Shown: piece by piece, positions 32,660 through 41,652 of the stretch
Layout of the letters: the number at the start of each line of letters is the position of its first letter
How positions within the stretch are numbered: the stretch's first letter is position 1
Assembly: GCF_002101815.1 (NCBI RefSeq)
Contig: NZ_LQPM01000036.1
Span: 124,001-188,000, forward strand
Reading direction: 5' to 3'
From: Mycobacterium paraense
Lineage (GTDB): Bacteria > Actinomycetota > Actinomycetes > Mycobacteriales > Mycobacteriaceae
DNA length: 64,000 bases
The notes under the pieces: generated by a model
The model's input: only the letters and a program-made list of their open reading frames with translations
The model's database searches: none
Told to the model about the DNA's origin: nothing
Made by a program: the position numbers and the translations under genes

Positions 32660-32676
32660 CTCTCCGGTTTCACCGG

Positions 32677-32716
32677 CTGTGGGGTGAGGGACGCGTCAGG
32701 CGACCTCACCCCACAG
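32677..32716 (+). terminator. Hairpin terminator after ino1
   Basis: CTGTGGGGTGAGG (32677-32689) and CCTCACCCCACAG (32704-32716) form a perfect 13-bp stem with a 14-nt loop, just after the ino1 stop at 32659. No U-run follows, which is usual for many mycobacterial terminators. Confidence 0.7.
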
Positions 32717-32731
32717 TCGTCTTGCCCGGCA

Positions 32732-32809
32732 TTCGCGTGTGCGTAGCGGGCTTCGCGTGTGCGTGGGGGGTTGAGATTCCGCGGAAACTCCACCCGGGAC
32801 GCACACGCG
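32732..32809. repeat. Large imperfect palindromic element with repeated arms
   Basis: TTCGCGTGTGCGT occurs twice, 20 bp apart (32732-32744 and 32752-32764), and its reverse complement core ACGCACACGCG is at 32799-32809. The 32754-32809 segment can fold into a long stem with an inner stem centred on TTCCGCGGAA. It lies 64 bp before the first gene of the 33-37 kb cassette. It may be a dispersed palindromic repeat or mark an insertion border. Confidence 0.55.
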
Positions 32810-32873
32810 CAGCCGAGACCGCACACCCAATCCGTCGACACAACGCTGTGCGGGTGCTTAGCATCATTGCTCG

Positions 32874-34001
32874 ATGAGAGTTCACCCCGCCGCGTTCCTG
32901 CGCACCACGCTCCCGCTCGATCTGTCCCGCCTCAGCGAATTGGACAGCGGGCGGTACCACTCGATCTGGTTGCCCGACCACATGGTCAGCTTCTGGCCCG
33001 ACTCGATCTGGACGCCCGAGTTCACCGACCTGGCCGACGCCTCTCCGTCGCCACACCGCCACCTCGATGGCCTGGCGGTGGCCGCCGCGGCCGCGGTGCT
33101 GACCGAGCGGGTGCCCCTCGTCAGCGCCGTGGTGGACACCGTGCGCCGGCACCCTTCCCTGCTGGCCCAGACCGCGCTGACCATCGATCACCTCGCCAAG
33201 GGACGCTTCATCCTCGGCCTGGGCAGCGGCGAGAGCGAGAACACGTTGCCCTACGGCTTCGACTTCGCGCGGCCCGTCAGCCGATTCGAGGAGGCGCTGA
33301 CGGTGATCCGCCTGCTCTGGGAAAGCGACGGCCCCGTCGATTTCCACGGCCAGTTCTACTCACTGCGGCACGCCCGGCTGGACACCGAACCCTACGAGGG
33401 CCGGCTACCACCGATCTGGATCGGCGGCAGCGGCCCGCGGATGCTCGAGATCGCCGGCCGCCATGCCGACGGGTGGTGGCCCGCCGGTGCCTGGACGCCG
33501 GAGCAGTACGCCGAGATGCTGTCCGCGGTCCGGGCGTCCGCCGACCGGGCCGGCCGCGACCCGCACGCGATCACACCTTGCTTCATCCAGGTCTGTCTGA
33601 TCGGGCGGGACGAGGACGCCCTCGCCGAGATATTGCGGGCGCCGCTGGTCAAGGCGTTTCTGCTGCAGGTGTCGGCAACGACGTTGCGCGGCTTCGGCTT
33701 CGAGCACCCCATGGGAGAAACCTGGCGCGGATTTCAGGACATCGACCCGGCCGTGCTCACCCGCGAACGGATCATCGAATTCCTGGACGGCGTGCGGCCC
33801 GAGATGGTCCTTGCCGTTGTACCGCACGGAACGCCGAAAGAGGTCGCGAAAATCATCAAGTCTTATGTGGATGCGGGTCTGCGCGTGCCCAAGATCCTCG
33901 ACTATGGAGCCATGGCCGGTCAGACCTACGCGGCGAGTTCCGCCGCGAACGTGCGGGCGGCCGAGGACGAACTCGTGCGGCTGTGCGGGGACATGTCGTG
34001 A
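32874..34001 (+). CDS. LLM-class F420-dependent oxidoreductase (cassette gene 1)
   Basis: A 375-residue luciferase-like protein, longer than the other two in this window. Typical strands and motifs are YHSIWLPDHMVSFWP, HPSLLAQTALTIDHLAKGRFILGLGSGE and RLPPIWIGGSGPRMLEIAGRHADGWWP. It resembles the methylene-H4MPT reductase/phthiodiolone ketoreductase branch of F420 enzymes, but the substrate is unknown. First gene of a coupled cassette: its stop overlaps the sulfotransferase start (GTGA). No counterpart is expected at this position in M. tuberculosis, where ino1 is followed by Rv0045c. Confidence 0.9.
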   Translation: MRVHPAAFLRTTLPLDLSRLSELDSGRYHSIWLPDHMVSFWPDSIWTPEFTDLADASPSPHRHLDGLAVAAAAAVLTERVPLVSAVVDTVRRHPSLLAQTALTIDHLAKGRFILGLGSGESENTLPYGFDFARPVSRFEEALTVIRLLWESDGPVDFHGQFYSLRHARLDTEPYEGRLPPIWIGGSGPRMLEIAGRHADGWWPAGAWTPEQYAEMLSAVRASADRAGRDPHAITPCFIQVCLIGRDEDALAEILRAPLVKAFLLQVSATTLRGFGFEHPMGETWRGFQDIDPAVLTRERIIEFLDGVRPEMVLAVVPHGTPKEVAKIIKSYVDAGLRVPKILDYGAMAGQTYAASSAANVRAAEDELVRLCGDMS

Positions 34002-35167
34002 CCGCACCCTTGAACGCGGCCGAGATGCTCGCCGCCGCCGAGGCCGAGACGGGATTGCGCGACTACGGTGACCCCACGCTGCCGGAGCGATTCGCGATCG
34101 CCGTCGACCATTTGAACAGCCTCGGCATGGACGCCGACGGCAAATGGGAAGCGGCGCAGGTGTGTCGATGGCTGCTGACCTCGCGCCTGGAATTCATCGA
34201 GGATCGCAACCGCTACCCGATCGGCGACGAAGTCGTCGAGGCGCCGATGTTCGTCACCGGCGAACCGCGTTCGGGCACAACGCTGTTGCACGCGTTGATG
34301 TCCGTCGATCCCGGCGCGCGGGCGCTGCGGTTCTGGGAAGTGATGTATCCGTCGCCGCCGCCTGGCCTCGCCGGTCCCGATGACGCGCGGCGCACGCGGG
34401 CCGACGCCGACTGGCGTGAGATCAACGCCAAGCTGCCCAAGTGGCTGCACAGCCACCCCTACAACGACATGCTCGGCGACGGCCTGCCCGAGGACGAACG
34501 CACCTGGGCGTTCGATTTCCGGGTGATGACCCCGACGGCGTGGTGGCGCGTGCCGATGCAGTCGTTGGTCGGCGGCCTGGCGACCGACGCCGCGGCGCAA
34601 TATCGGCTGCACAAGGCCATGCTGCAACAGCTGCAATACCGCCGGCCGCGTAAGTACTGGGTGCTCAAGGGGTTTCACGGGTTCCGCCTGAAGGAACTCT
34701 TCGACACCTATCCCGACGCGCGCATGGTCTGGCTACACCGCGATCCCGTCCAGGTGGCCGCGTCACGCACCATGATGATGGCCGACATCGCCGAAGGCAT
34801 CGTCGGCCCGGTCGACCTGCACGCCGAGGCGAAGATGCACCTGGAGCTGACCCGCGCCAGCATCGCCAACACGATGAGCAACCCCCTGGTCGACGACCCG
34901 CGCATCCTGCACCTCCGCTACACCGACTTCATCGCCGACCCCGTCGCCGCAGTGGGCCGCTACTACACGTTCTGCGGTCGCGAGCTGACGAGCGAAGCCG
35001 CATCGGCGATGCGCGCGTACCTTGCCGACAACCGCGGGGACCGCCACGGCAAATTCAGCTACTCCACCCAACTGCTGGTCGACATCGGCGAGGACCTCGA
35101 CGCGCTGCACGCCGAATTCCGGCCATTCCGTGAGCGATTCGGCGTCGCGATCGAAAACCGGGCGTGA
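33998..35167 (+). CDS. Sulfotransferase (PAPS-dependent), cassette gene 2
   Basis: A 389-residue sulfotransferase. The 5'-phosphosulfate loop is FVTGEPRSGTTLLHALMSVD (about 85-104). The 3'-phosphate region is around ARMVWLHRDPVQVAASRTMM, with the family Arg and Ser. The C-terminal part GDRHGKFSYSTQLLVDIGEDLD resembles the Stf family of mycobacteria, which make sulfolipids, sulfated menaquinone and sulfated glycopeptidolipids. It starts on the GTGA overlap with the LLM gene and its stop is 1 bp before the next ATG. The acceptor is unknown. Confidence 0.92.
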   Translation: MTAPLNAAEMLAAAEAETGLRDYGDPTLPERFAIAVDHLNSLGMDADGKWEAAQVCRWLLTSRLEFIEDRNRYPIGDEVVEAPMFVTGEPRSGTTLLHALMSVDPGARALRFWEVMYPSPPPGLAGPDDARRTRADADWREINAKLPKWLHSHPYNDMLGDGLPEDERTWAFDFRVMTPTAWWRVPMQSLVGGLATDAAAQYRLHKAMLQQLQYRRPRKYWVLKGFHGFRLKELFDTYPDARMVWLHRDPVQVAASRTMMMADIAEGIVGPVDLHAEAKMHLELTRASIANTMSNPLVDDPRILHLRYTDFIADPVAAVGRYYTFCGRELTSEAASAMRAYLADNRGDRHGKFSYSTQLLVDIGEDLDALHAEFRPFRERFGVAIENRA

Positions 35168-35168
35168 C

Positions 35169-35984
35169 ATGGACGATCCCGTCACCCAAGCCCACCCCCG
35201 CCTGTCGGTGCACGACGTCACCTTCTACGGCACGCCGCTGGCCGGCCTGGAAACGTGTTGGGCGGCGCTGGGCGTGTCCCGGTTGAGCGTCCTGGATACC
35301 GAACTGTTCGACTCGAGCTTTCCAATGCTGTTGCAACGCAAAGGCTATGCGGTCGATGCGGTCTATCACCTGTTTGCGGGAGGCAGTCTGACCAACGATG
35401 CGCAGGCAGCGCAGGACGGTTTGTGCCGCGTCATCGACGCCGCGGCCCGCGTGCATGCGCGCACCGTCTACCTGCTCACCGGCGGCCGCGCCGGCCTGTC
35501 CTGGGGCGCGGCCGCCGAACGGTTCTGCGCCATGGTCGCCCCGTGCGCCGCGCACGCCAAGGCCGCCGGCGTGGCGCTGGCCATCGAAAACGCCTCCAGC
35601 CTGTACGCCGACATCCATCTCGCCCACACCTTGCGCGACGCCGTCGCGCTGGCCGAGATGGCCGACCTCAGCGTGTGCATCGATGTGTTTCACTGTTGGG
35701 CCGAGGGCGATTTCGACGAGATGGTGCAGCGGGCGCTGCCCCGGACGGCGCTCATCCAATTGAGCGACTACGTGCTCGGTGATCGCGCGCTGCCGGGCCG
35801 TGCGGTTCCCGGCGACGGTGCGATTCCCCTCGAACGATTCGTCGGCCAGGCGATCGCCGGCGGCTACGAGCACGGTTTCGACCTGGAACTGATCGGCCCC
35901 CGCATCGACCGGGAGGGCCGCCTGGAATCCGCCCGGCGCGCATGCGACGTCGTCGGCGCGATGCTCGACAGACTGGGTGCGTGA
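35169..35984 (+). CDS. TIM-barrel sugar isomerase/AP-endonuclease-2 family protein, cassette gene 3
   Basis: A 271-residue protein of the xylose-isomerase-like TIM-barrel superfamily. Likely metal ligands are the Glu in VALAIENASSLY, the Asp and His in VCIDVFHCW, and a late Glu in GFDLELIGPRID. Members act on sugars, inosose or hydroxypyruvate-like compounds. ATG 35169 directly follows the sulfotransferase stop, and its own stop overlaps the next GTG (GTGA), so it belongs to the cassette. Substrate unknown. Confidence 0.85.
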   Translation: MDDPVTQAHPRLSVHDVTFYGTPLAGLETCWAALGVSRLSVLDTELFDSSFPMLLQRKGYAVDAVYHLFAGGSLTNDAQAAQDGLCRVIDAAARVHARTVYLLTGGRAGLSWGAAAERFCAMVAPCAAHAKAAGVALAIENASSLYADIHLAHTLRDAVALAEMADLSVCIDVFHCWAEGDFDEMVQRALPRTALIQLSDYVLGDRALPGRAVPGDGAIPLERFVGQAIAGGYEHGFDLELIGPRIDREGRLESARRACDVVGAMLDRLGA

Positions 35985-37195
35985 GGATGGCCTTCGGCGA
36001 CGGCCCCGACGACGCGGCACTGCAATCGGCGTGGAACGAGTTCTGCGCGCGCCTGCAGCGCGCGGGCGAACAGGTCTTCAAGGACGCCAACCCCGCCTCG
36101 GGCGCCCACCGCGTCGACGCGTTCCGCTTTTTGACCCAGAACCTGGGCCAGGCCTTCGATTTGGCTCTCGAGACCCACGACACCCGCTACCCGGCGCTGC
36201 ACACCTTCTGCGGGCCGACCCGCAAACTCGGGGGGGACTGCGCCGACTTCACCTACCAGCAGGCCTGGATCGACGGCCGGTCGGCCTACCGGCTCACCGG
36301 AAACCGCGGCACGTCGCGGTTCTTCAACGTCACCGTCCAGGGCCCGCGCGTACCCGGGCCGGGCGTGCTGCACGAGCCCTTCGGCGACACACCGGAGGCC
36401 AACCTGTTCGGCCACCAACTCAGCGTCGCCGACAGCGGGGAATTCGAGCTCCACATCGGCGGGCCCGAGCGCGGGCCCAACTGGCTGCCCACCACGCCCG
36501 GCTCGCGAAAACTGTTCATCCGCCAGGGGTTTGATCGCTGGGATGAGCTGCCGGCGCAACTGCGCATCGAGCGGATCGACATGGCATCGCCCAAGCCCTT
36601 GCCCGCGCCCGACGCGATGATCGAGGCGATGGGCTGGGCGGGCGACTTCGTCGCCGGCCTCATGGCGGAGTGGCCGGACTTCCCCTTCACCTACGGCGGC
36701 GTCGACGCCAACAACCCGAACGCCTTCCCCGACGTCGGAGCGACGGACGCCGACCGCAAGCGCGGCCGCGCCGCCGCCAACATGTACTGGGAGCTCGCCC
36801 CCGACGAGGCGCTGATCATCGAATTCGACGCGCACGACGGACTGTGGATGCTCACCAACATGGGGGTGTTCTTCAACAGCATGGACTACCTGTACCGCCC
36901 GGTCAGCTACACGCCCAGCCGCACCAAGGTCGACCGCGACGGCAGGATTCGACTGGTCATGGCGCACCGCGACCCGAAAGTGCACAACTGGCTCGACACC
37001 CAAGGCTTCGAACGCGGCAACCTCACCTACCGGCACATGCTCGAAGGCGAGCCCGCGGTGCTGGACACCCGGACGGTCAAATACGACCAGCTGATGAGCG
37101 CGCTGCCCGCGGACACCGCCACGGTCACCGAGGCGGAGCGCACCGCCGCCATGTGGGAGCGGTTCCACGGCATCCGCCGTCGCTACATCCTGTAG
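35981..37195 (+). CDS. DUF1214-containing protein, cassette gene 4
   Basis: A 404-residue protein with the DUF1214 fold in its C-terminal half. The DUF1214 region includes NMGVFFNSMDYLYRPVSYTP with VDRDGRIRLVMAHRDPKVHNWLDTQG, and the N-terminal part has DFTYQQAWIDGRSAYRLTGN with FFNVTVQGP. No membrane helices. I place the start at GTG 35981, which overlaps the TIM-barrel stop; an ATG at 35987 is also possible. Proteins of this type sit in steroid- and lipid-related clusters in mycobacteria, without known activity. Confidence 0.85.
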   Translation: MRMAFGDGPDDAALQSAWNEFCARLQRAGEQVFKDANPASGAHRVDAFRFLTQNLGQAFDLALETHDTRYPALHTFCGPTRKLGGDCADFTYQQAWIDGRSAYRLTGNRGTSRFFNVTVQGPRVPGPGVLHEPFGDTPEANLFGHQLSVADSGEFELHIGGPERGPNWLPTTPGSRKLFIRQGFDRWDELPAQLRIERIDMASPKPLPAPDAMIEAMGWAGDFVAGLMAEWPDFPFTYGGVDANNPNAFPDVGATDADRKRGRAAANMYWELAPDEALIIEFDAHDGLWMLTNMGVFFNSMDYLYRPVSYTPSRTKVDRDGRIRLVMAHRDPKVHNWLDTQGFERGNLTYRHMLEGEPAVLDTRTVKYDQLMSALPADTATVTEAERTAAMWERFHGIRRRYIL

Positions 37196-37213
37196 GCCGA
37201 TAGTGTCAGACCC

Positions 37214-38128
37214 GTGAGCGCGATCCCCGAAGACGAACTGGCCGGGCTGTCCGAATTCTCGCTGCTGTCCGAGAACGCCGAACAAGCCGGCGTCGCGGGG
37301 CCGCCGCCCCACGTCGAGCGGGTCGAGTCGGGCCCGGCGGACACCAGGATCAGCGCGCTGCGCTGGGGCGCCACCGCGCCGCGTGTCGTCTTTTTGCACG
37401 GCGGCGGGCAAAACGCGCACACCTGGGACACCGTCATCGTCGGCCTCGGGGAGCCGGCGCTGGCCGTCGACCTTCCCGGGCACGGACATTCGGCATGGCG
37501 CGAGGACGGCGACTACTCGCCCCAGCTGAACGCCGACGCCCTGCTACCCGCGCTGCGTGAGCACGCCCCGAGCGCCGACCTCGTCGTCGGCATGTCGCTG
37601 GGCGGGTTGACCGCCATCCGGCTGGGGGCGATCGCCCCGGAGCTGGTCAACGAGCTCGTCCTCATCGACGTGACCCCGTCGGCGCTGCAACGGCACTCCG
37701 AGATGACCAAGGAGCAGCAGGGCACGGTGGCGTTGATGCACGGCGAGCGGGAGTTTGACAGCTTCCAGGCCATGCTCGACCTGACCACCGCGGCCGCACC
37801 GCACCGCGAGGTGAAGGCGCTGCGGCGCGGTGTCTTCCACAATTCCCGTCGGCTCGACAACGGCAAGTGGACGTGGCGCTACGACGCCATCCGCAAATTC
37901 CCCGACTTCGACGGCCTGTGGGACGACGTCGACAACCTGTCCGCGCCCATCACCCTGATCCGCGGCGGCTCGTCGGGCTTCGTCACCGACGACGACGCGG
38001 CCGAACTCGGCAGGCGCGCAACAAATTTCCGCACAGCGCACGTCGTCGAGAATTCCGGCCACTCGGTGCAAAGCGACCAGCCGCGCGCGCTGATCGACCT
38101 CCTGCGCGGAGTGCTCGACTCGCGCTGA
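37214..38128 (+). CDS. Alpha/beta hydrolase (Rv0045c type)
   Basis: A 304-residue esterase-like protein, the length of Rv0045c. Oxyanion motif LHGGGQNAHTWD, nucleophile elbow VVGMSLGGLTAI, and a late GHSVQSDQP supplying the catalytic His. Rv0045c is an esterase with unusual substrate selectivity. GTG 37214 is 18 bp after the cassette, but synteny groups it with the next gene. Confidence 0.93.
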   Translation: MSAIPEDELAGLSEFSLLSENAEQAGVAGPPPHVERVESGPADTRISALRWGATAPRVVFLHGGGQNAHTWDTVIVGLGEPALAVDLPGHGHSAWREDGDYSPQLNADALLPALREHAPSADLVVGMSLGGLTAIRLGAIAPELVNELVLIDVTPSALQRHSEMTKEQQGTVALMHGEREFDSFQAMLDLTTAAAPHREVKALRRGVFHNSRRLDNGKWTWRYDAIRKFPDFDGLWDDVDNLSAPITLIRGGSSGFVTDDDAAELGRRATNFRTAHVVENSGHSVQSDQPRALIDLLRGVLDSR

Positions 38129-38143
38129 GCCTACGGTGGTCCT

Positions 38144-38929
38144 ATGAGTCCTGACCGCCCCATTCGTATCGGCGTGCAATTGCAGCCGCAGCACGCCCCG
38201 CACTATCCCCAGATCCGCGACGCCGTTCGCCGCTGCGAAGACATGGGCGTCGACATCGCCTTCAACTGGGATCACTTCTTTCCGCTGTACGGCGATCCCG
38301 ACGGCCCCCATTTCGAATGCTGGACCATGCTCGGGGCCTGGGCCGAACAAACGTCGCGCATCCAGATCGGTGCGCTGGTGACGTGCAACTCCTACCGCAA
38401 CCCGGAACTGCTGGCCGACATGGCGCGCACCGTCGACCACATCTCCGGCGGCCGGCTAGTCCTCGGGATCGGTTCGGGATGGAAGCAAAAGGATTACGAC
38501 GAATACGGCTACGAATTCGGGACGGCCGGCAGCCGGCTGGACGATCTGGCGGCCGCGATGCCGCGGATCAAGGCGCGGCTGGCCAAGCTGAACCCGGCTC
38601 CGACCCGCGACATCCCGGTCCTCATCGGCGGCGGGGGCGAACGCAAGACCCTGCGGCTGGTCGCGGAGCATGCCGATCTCTGGCACAGCTTCACCTCCGC
38701 CGACGAGTTCCCGGCGAAGTCGGAGGTCCTGGAGCGGCACTGCGCCGACGTCGGTCGCGACCCGGCCGACATCGAGCGCTCGGCCGCGGTCAATGACGGC
38801 GGCGGTCTGATCGCCAATGCCGAAAACCTCGTGAACCTCGGCGTCACGCTGCTGACCGTGGGCTGCGATGGTCCGGATTACGACCTGGCCGCCGCCGAGG
38901 CGCTGTGCAAGTGGCGCGACGGACGCTGA
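38144..38929 (+). CDS. LLM-class F420-dependent oxidoreductase (Rv0044c type)
   Basis: A 261-residue luciferase-like protein. Motifs include FNWDHFFPLYGDPDGPHFE, VDHISGGRLVLGIGSGWKQKDYDEYG and DIPVLIGGGGERKTLRLVAEHADLW, which are typical of the TIGR03560-like F420 group. 15 bp follow the hydrolase stop, so the pair is an operon, as Rv0045c-Rv0044c are. Substrate unknown. Confidence 0.93.
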   Translation: MSPDRPIRIGVQLQPQHAPHYPQIRDAVRRCEDMGVDIAFNWDHFFPLYGDPDGPHFECWTMLGAWAEQTSRIQIGALVTCNSYRNPELLADMARTVDHISGGRLVLGIGSGWKQKDYDEYGYEFGTAGSRLDDLAAAMPRIKARLAKLNPAPTRDIPVLIGGGGERKTLRLVAEHADLWHSFTSADEFPAKSEVLERHCADVGRDPADIERSAAVNDGGGLIANAENLVNLGVTLLTVGCDGPDYDLAAAEALCKWRDGR

Positions 38930-39068
38930 GCGCCGCCGACGCAATTTGATTGCCCGTTTGCCCCCAATTCATCCGCCAAACACCTGAACGCATGCGCCAA
39001 GACATGAGAAACTCTCTGCGCTAGATGGCCGAAGCGGTTGGACGGTTTGAAAGGCACTCAAGAAACGG

Positions 39069-39800
39069 ATGCCAAAGAAATACGGGGTCAAAGAAAAAGA
39101 CCTGGTGGTCTCGCATATCCTGCACCTTCTTCTGACCGGAAAGCTGCGCAGCGGCGACCGCGTCGACCGTAACGAGATCGCGCTCGCCCTGGGGGTCAGC
39201 CGCGTCCCGATCCAAGAGGCGCTGGTGCAACTCGAACACGACGGAATCGTGTCCACCCGCTATCACCGCGGCGCGTTCGTCGAGCGTTTCGACGAGGCCA
39301 CCGTGCTCGAGCACCATGAGCTCGACGGCGTGCTCAAGGGGATCGTGTCGGCACGCGCGGCCACCAATCCCACCCCGCGGATCCTGGGTCAACTCGACGC
39401 GCTCATGCGATCGCTGCGCGCCGCCAAGGACTCCCGGGCGTTCTACGAGATCGCCGCGGAATACCGTCGCACCGTCAACGACGAGTACGCCGGACCCCGG
39501 CTGGCCGCCACGATCCGCGCCTCGCGAAACCTCATTCCCCGCGCGTTCTGGACGACCTACCAAAGCAGCCGCGAGGACATGCTGCCGTTCTACGAGGACG
39601 AGACCTCGGCAATGCACCGGCGCGATCCCGAAGCCGCCCGGGCCGCGTGCGTCGGTCGCTCCTACCTGATGGCCCAGACCATGCTGGCCGAACTGTTTCG
39701 GCGCAGGGTGTTCGCCGCGCCCGACGACATCGGCCAGGTGGTTCCGCAGGTTTTCACCGGCGCCGAAACCCCCGTCGGCGAGCCGTCGATCGCGCTGTAA
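39069..39800 (+). CDS. GntR-family regulator, FadR/FCD type (Rv0043c type)
   Basis: A 243-residue regulator. The winged helix covers residues 10-70: LLTGKLRSGDRVDRNEIALALGVSRVPIQEALVQLEHDG, with the wing STRYHRGAFV. The C-terminal all-helical FCD domain has histidines and Asp (for example YHRG, ETSAMHRRDPEAARA) that could hold a metal and a small acid ligand. Lies between the LLM gene and the ABC transporter; it may regulate either. Confidence 0.92.
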   Translation: MPKKYGVKEKDLVVSHILHLLLTGKLRSGDRVDRNEIALALGVSRVPIQEALVQLEHDGIVSTRYHRGAFVERFDEATVLEHHELDGVLKGIVSARAATNPTPRILGQLDALMRSLRAAKDSRAFYEIAAEYRRTVNDEYAGPRLAATIRASRNLIPRAFWTTYQSSREDMLPFYEDETSAMHRRDPEAARAACVGRSYLMAQTMLAELFRRRVFAAPDDIGQVVPQVFTGAETPVGEPSIAL

Positions 39801-39846
39801 AAGCCGCTTCGACGCGCCGGGTCGCCGGACTGCCGATACGGTAGCC

Positions 39847-41652
39847 GTGATGAGTTCGCGCCTGGACCGGCGTACCAAGCGCCGAAAGCTCTTCGCACTG
39901 GCCACAACGATGTTGATGGTCTGCGGCCTCACACTGGCTGCCCCCGCGGCCGCCGACTGGAATCAGTGCGCGCCCGCGGGCCTGGAGAGCGCACGGGTCC
40001 TGCCCAAGGATCTGACCGAGACTCCCACCGCGGGTCACGACGACGTGGACACCACGGCCTCCGTCGAACCGCTCGACTCCATCAACGTCGGCGCATTGGG
40101 CCTCGGCACGCCGGGCGTTCTGACGGTCGGCACCCTGTCGGACGCCCCGCCGAACATCTGCATCAACCCGACGGGGGAATTCAGCGGCTTCGACAACCAG
40201 CTCTTGCGCGCGATCGCCGGCAAGCTTGGCCTCCAAGTCCGCTTCGTCAGCACGGATTTCTCCGCGCTGCTCGCCCAGGTGGCGTCCCGGCGCTTCGACG
40301 TCGGCTCGGCATCGGTGAAAGCCACCGAGGCGCGGCGCCACACGGTGTCGTTTACCAACGGCTACGACTTCGGCTTCTACTCGCTGGTGGTGCCCCCCGG
40401 CTCGGCGATCCACAAGTTCAGCGATCTCGCCGCCGGCCAGCGCATCGGCGTGGTCCAGGGCACCGTTGAGGAGTCGTACGTCGTCGACACGTTGCACCTG
40501 CAGCCGGTGAAGTATCCCGGCTTCGCCACGCTTTACGCCGCCCTCAAGACGCGACAGATCGACGCCTGGGTGGCGCCCGGGACCCTGGCGTCGACCGTGA
40601 TCCGCCCCGGCGACCCGGCGGTGGTGGTCGCGAACACTTTCAGCCCAGGCAATTTCGTGGCCTACGCGGTCGCCAAAGACAACCAGCCGCTGGTCGATGC
40701 GCTCAATTCCGGGCTCGACGCCGTCATCGCCGACGGCACCTGGGCGAACCTTTACTCCCAATGGGTGCCGCGGCCCCTGCCGCCCGGCTGGAAACCCGGA
40801 TCCAAAGCCGCCCCCACCCCGCACCTGCCGGACTTCGCCGCGATCGCCGCGCGCCACCACCGTGAGGCGGCGGGCCCCGGCGCGCCGATGTCGACCCTGG
40901 CGCAGTTGCGCGAGTCCTTCTTCGACTGGGACCTCTACCGACAGGCCATCCCCATCCTGCTCACGACGGGGCTGCCCAACACGCTGATCCTGACCAACAG
41001 CGCCCTCGTCATCGGCCTGGCGCTGGGCATGGTGCTGGCCATGGCCGGGCTATCCCGTTCGCGCTGGCTGCGCTGGCCGGCGCGGATGTACACCGACGTC
41101 TTCCGCGGGCTGCCTGAAGTGGTGATCATCCTGCTCATCGGAATGGGCATCGGGCCGTTGGTGGGCGGGCTGACCAACAAGAATCCCTATCCGTTGGGCA
41201 TCGCCGCCCTCGGTCTGATGGCCGCCGCCTACATCGGCGAGATCCTCCGGTCGGGCATCCAGAGCGTCGATGCCGGCCAGCTCGAAGCCTCCCGCGCGCT
41301 CGGCTTCAGCTACACCGCCGCGATGCGTCTGGTGGTGGTGCCGCAGGGGATCCGGCGGGTGCTGCCGGCGCTCGTCAATCAGGCCATCGGGCTGTTGAAG
41401 GCCTCCGCGCTGGTGTATTTCCTGGGCCTGGTCGCCCAACAGCGGGAGCTGTTTCAGGTGGGTCGCGACCTCAACGCGCAGACCGGCAGCCTGTCGCCGT
41501 TGGTGGCCGCGGGCCTCTTCTACCTGATTCTGACGATTCCGCTCACCCATCTGGTCAACTACATCGACACCCGGCTTCGGCGCGGCCGCGGCGCCGCGGA
41601 CCCGGACGAGCACGCCTTGCTCGCGACGAAGTTCGGCCAGGAGATCACGTGA
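39847..41652 (+). CDS. Fused amino-acid ABC transporter: substrate-binding plus permease
   Basis: A 601-residue fusion. A signal peptide (about 13-37, ending APAAAD) leads to a periplasmic SBP_bac_3 domain (about 90-310; VLTVGTLSDAPPNICINPTG, FSGFDNQLLRAI, FDVGSASVKATEARR). After a linker follows a five-helix HisM-type permease (about 370-585) with the EAA-loop sequence GQLEASRALGFSYTAAMRLVVVPQGIRR. The ATPase gene overlaps its stop by 4 nt. Such fusions are known in Gram-positive polar amino-acid systems; glutamine or a related amino acid is likely. Confidence 0.93.
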   Translation: MMSSRLDRRTKRRKLFALATTMLMVCGLTLAAPAAADWNQCAPAGLESARVLPKDLTETPTAGHDDVDTTASVEPLDSINVGALGLGTPGVLTVGTLSDAPPNICINPTGEFSGFDNQLLRAIAGKLGLQVRFVSTDFSALLAQVASRRFDVGSASVKATEARRHTVSFTNGYDFGFYSLVVPPGSAIHKFSDLAAGQRIGVVQGTVEESYVVDTLHLQPVKYPGFATLYAALKTRQIDAWVAPGTLASTVIRPGDPAVVVANTFSPGNFVAYAVAKDNQPLVDALNSGLDAVIADGTWANLYSQWVPRPLPPGWKPGSKAAPTPHLPDFAAIAARHHREAAGPGAPMSTLAQLRESFFDWDLYRQAIPILLTTGLPNTLILTNSALVIGLALGMVLAMAGLSRSRWLRWPARMYTDVFRGLPEVVIILLIGMGIGPLVGGLTNKNPYPLGIAALGLMAAAYIGEILRSGIQSVDAGQLEASRALGFSYTAAMRLVVVPQGIRRVLPALVNQAIGLLKASALVYFLGLVAQQRELFQVGRDLNAQTGSLSPLVAAGLFYLILTIPLTHLVNYIDTRLRRGRGAADPDEHALLATKFGQEIT

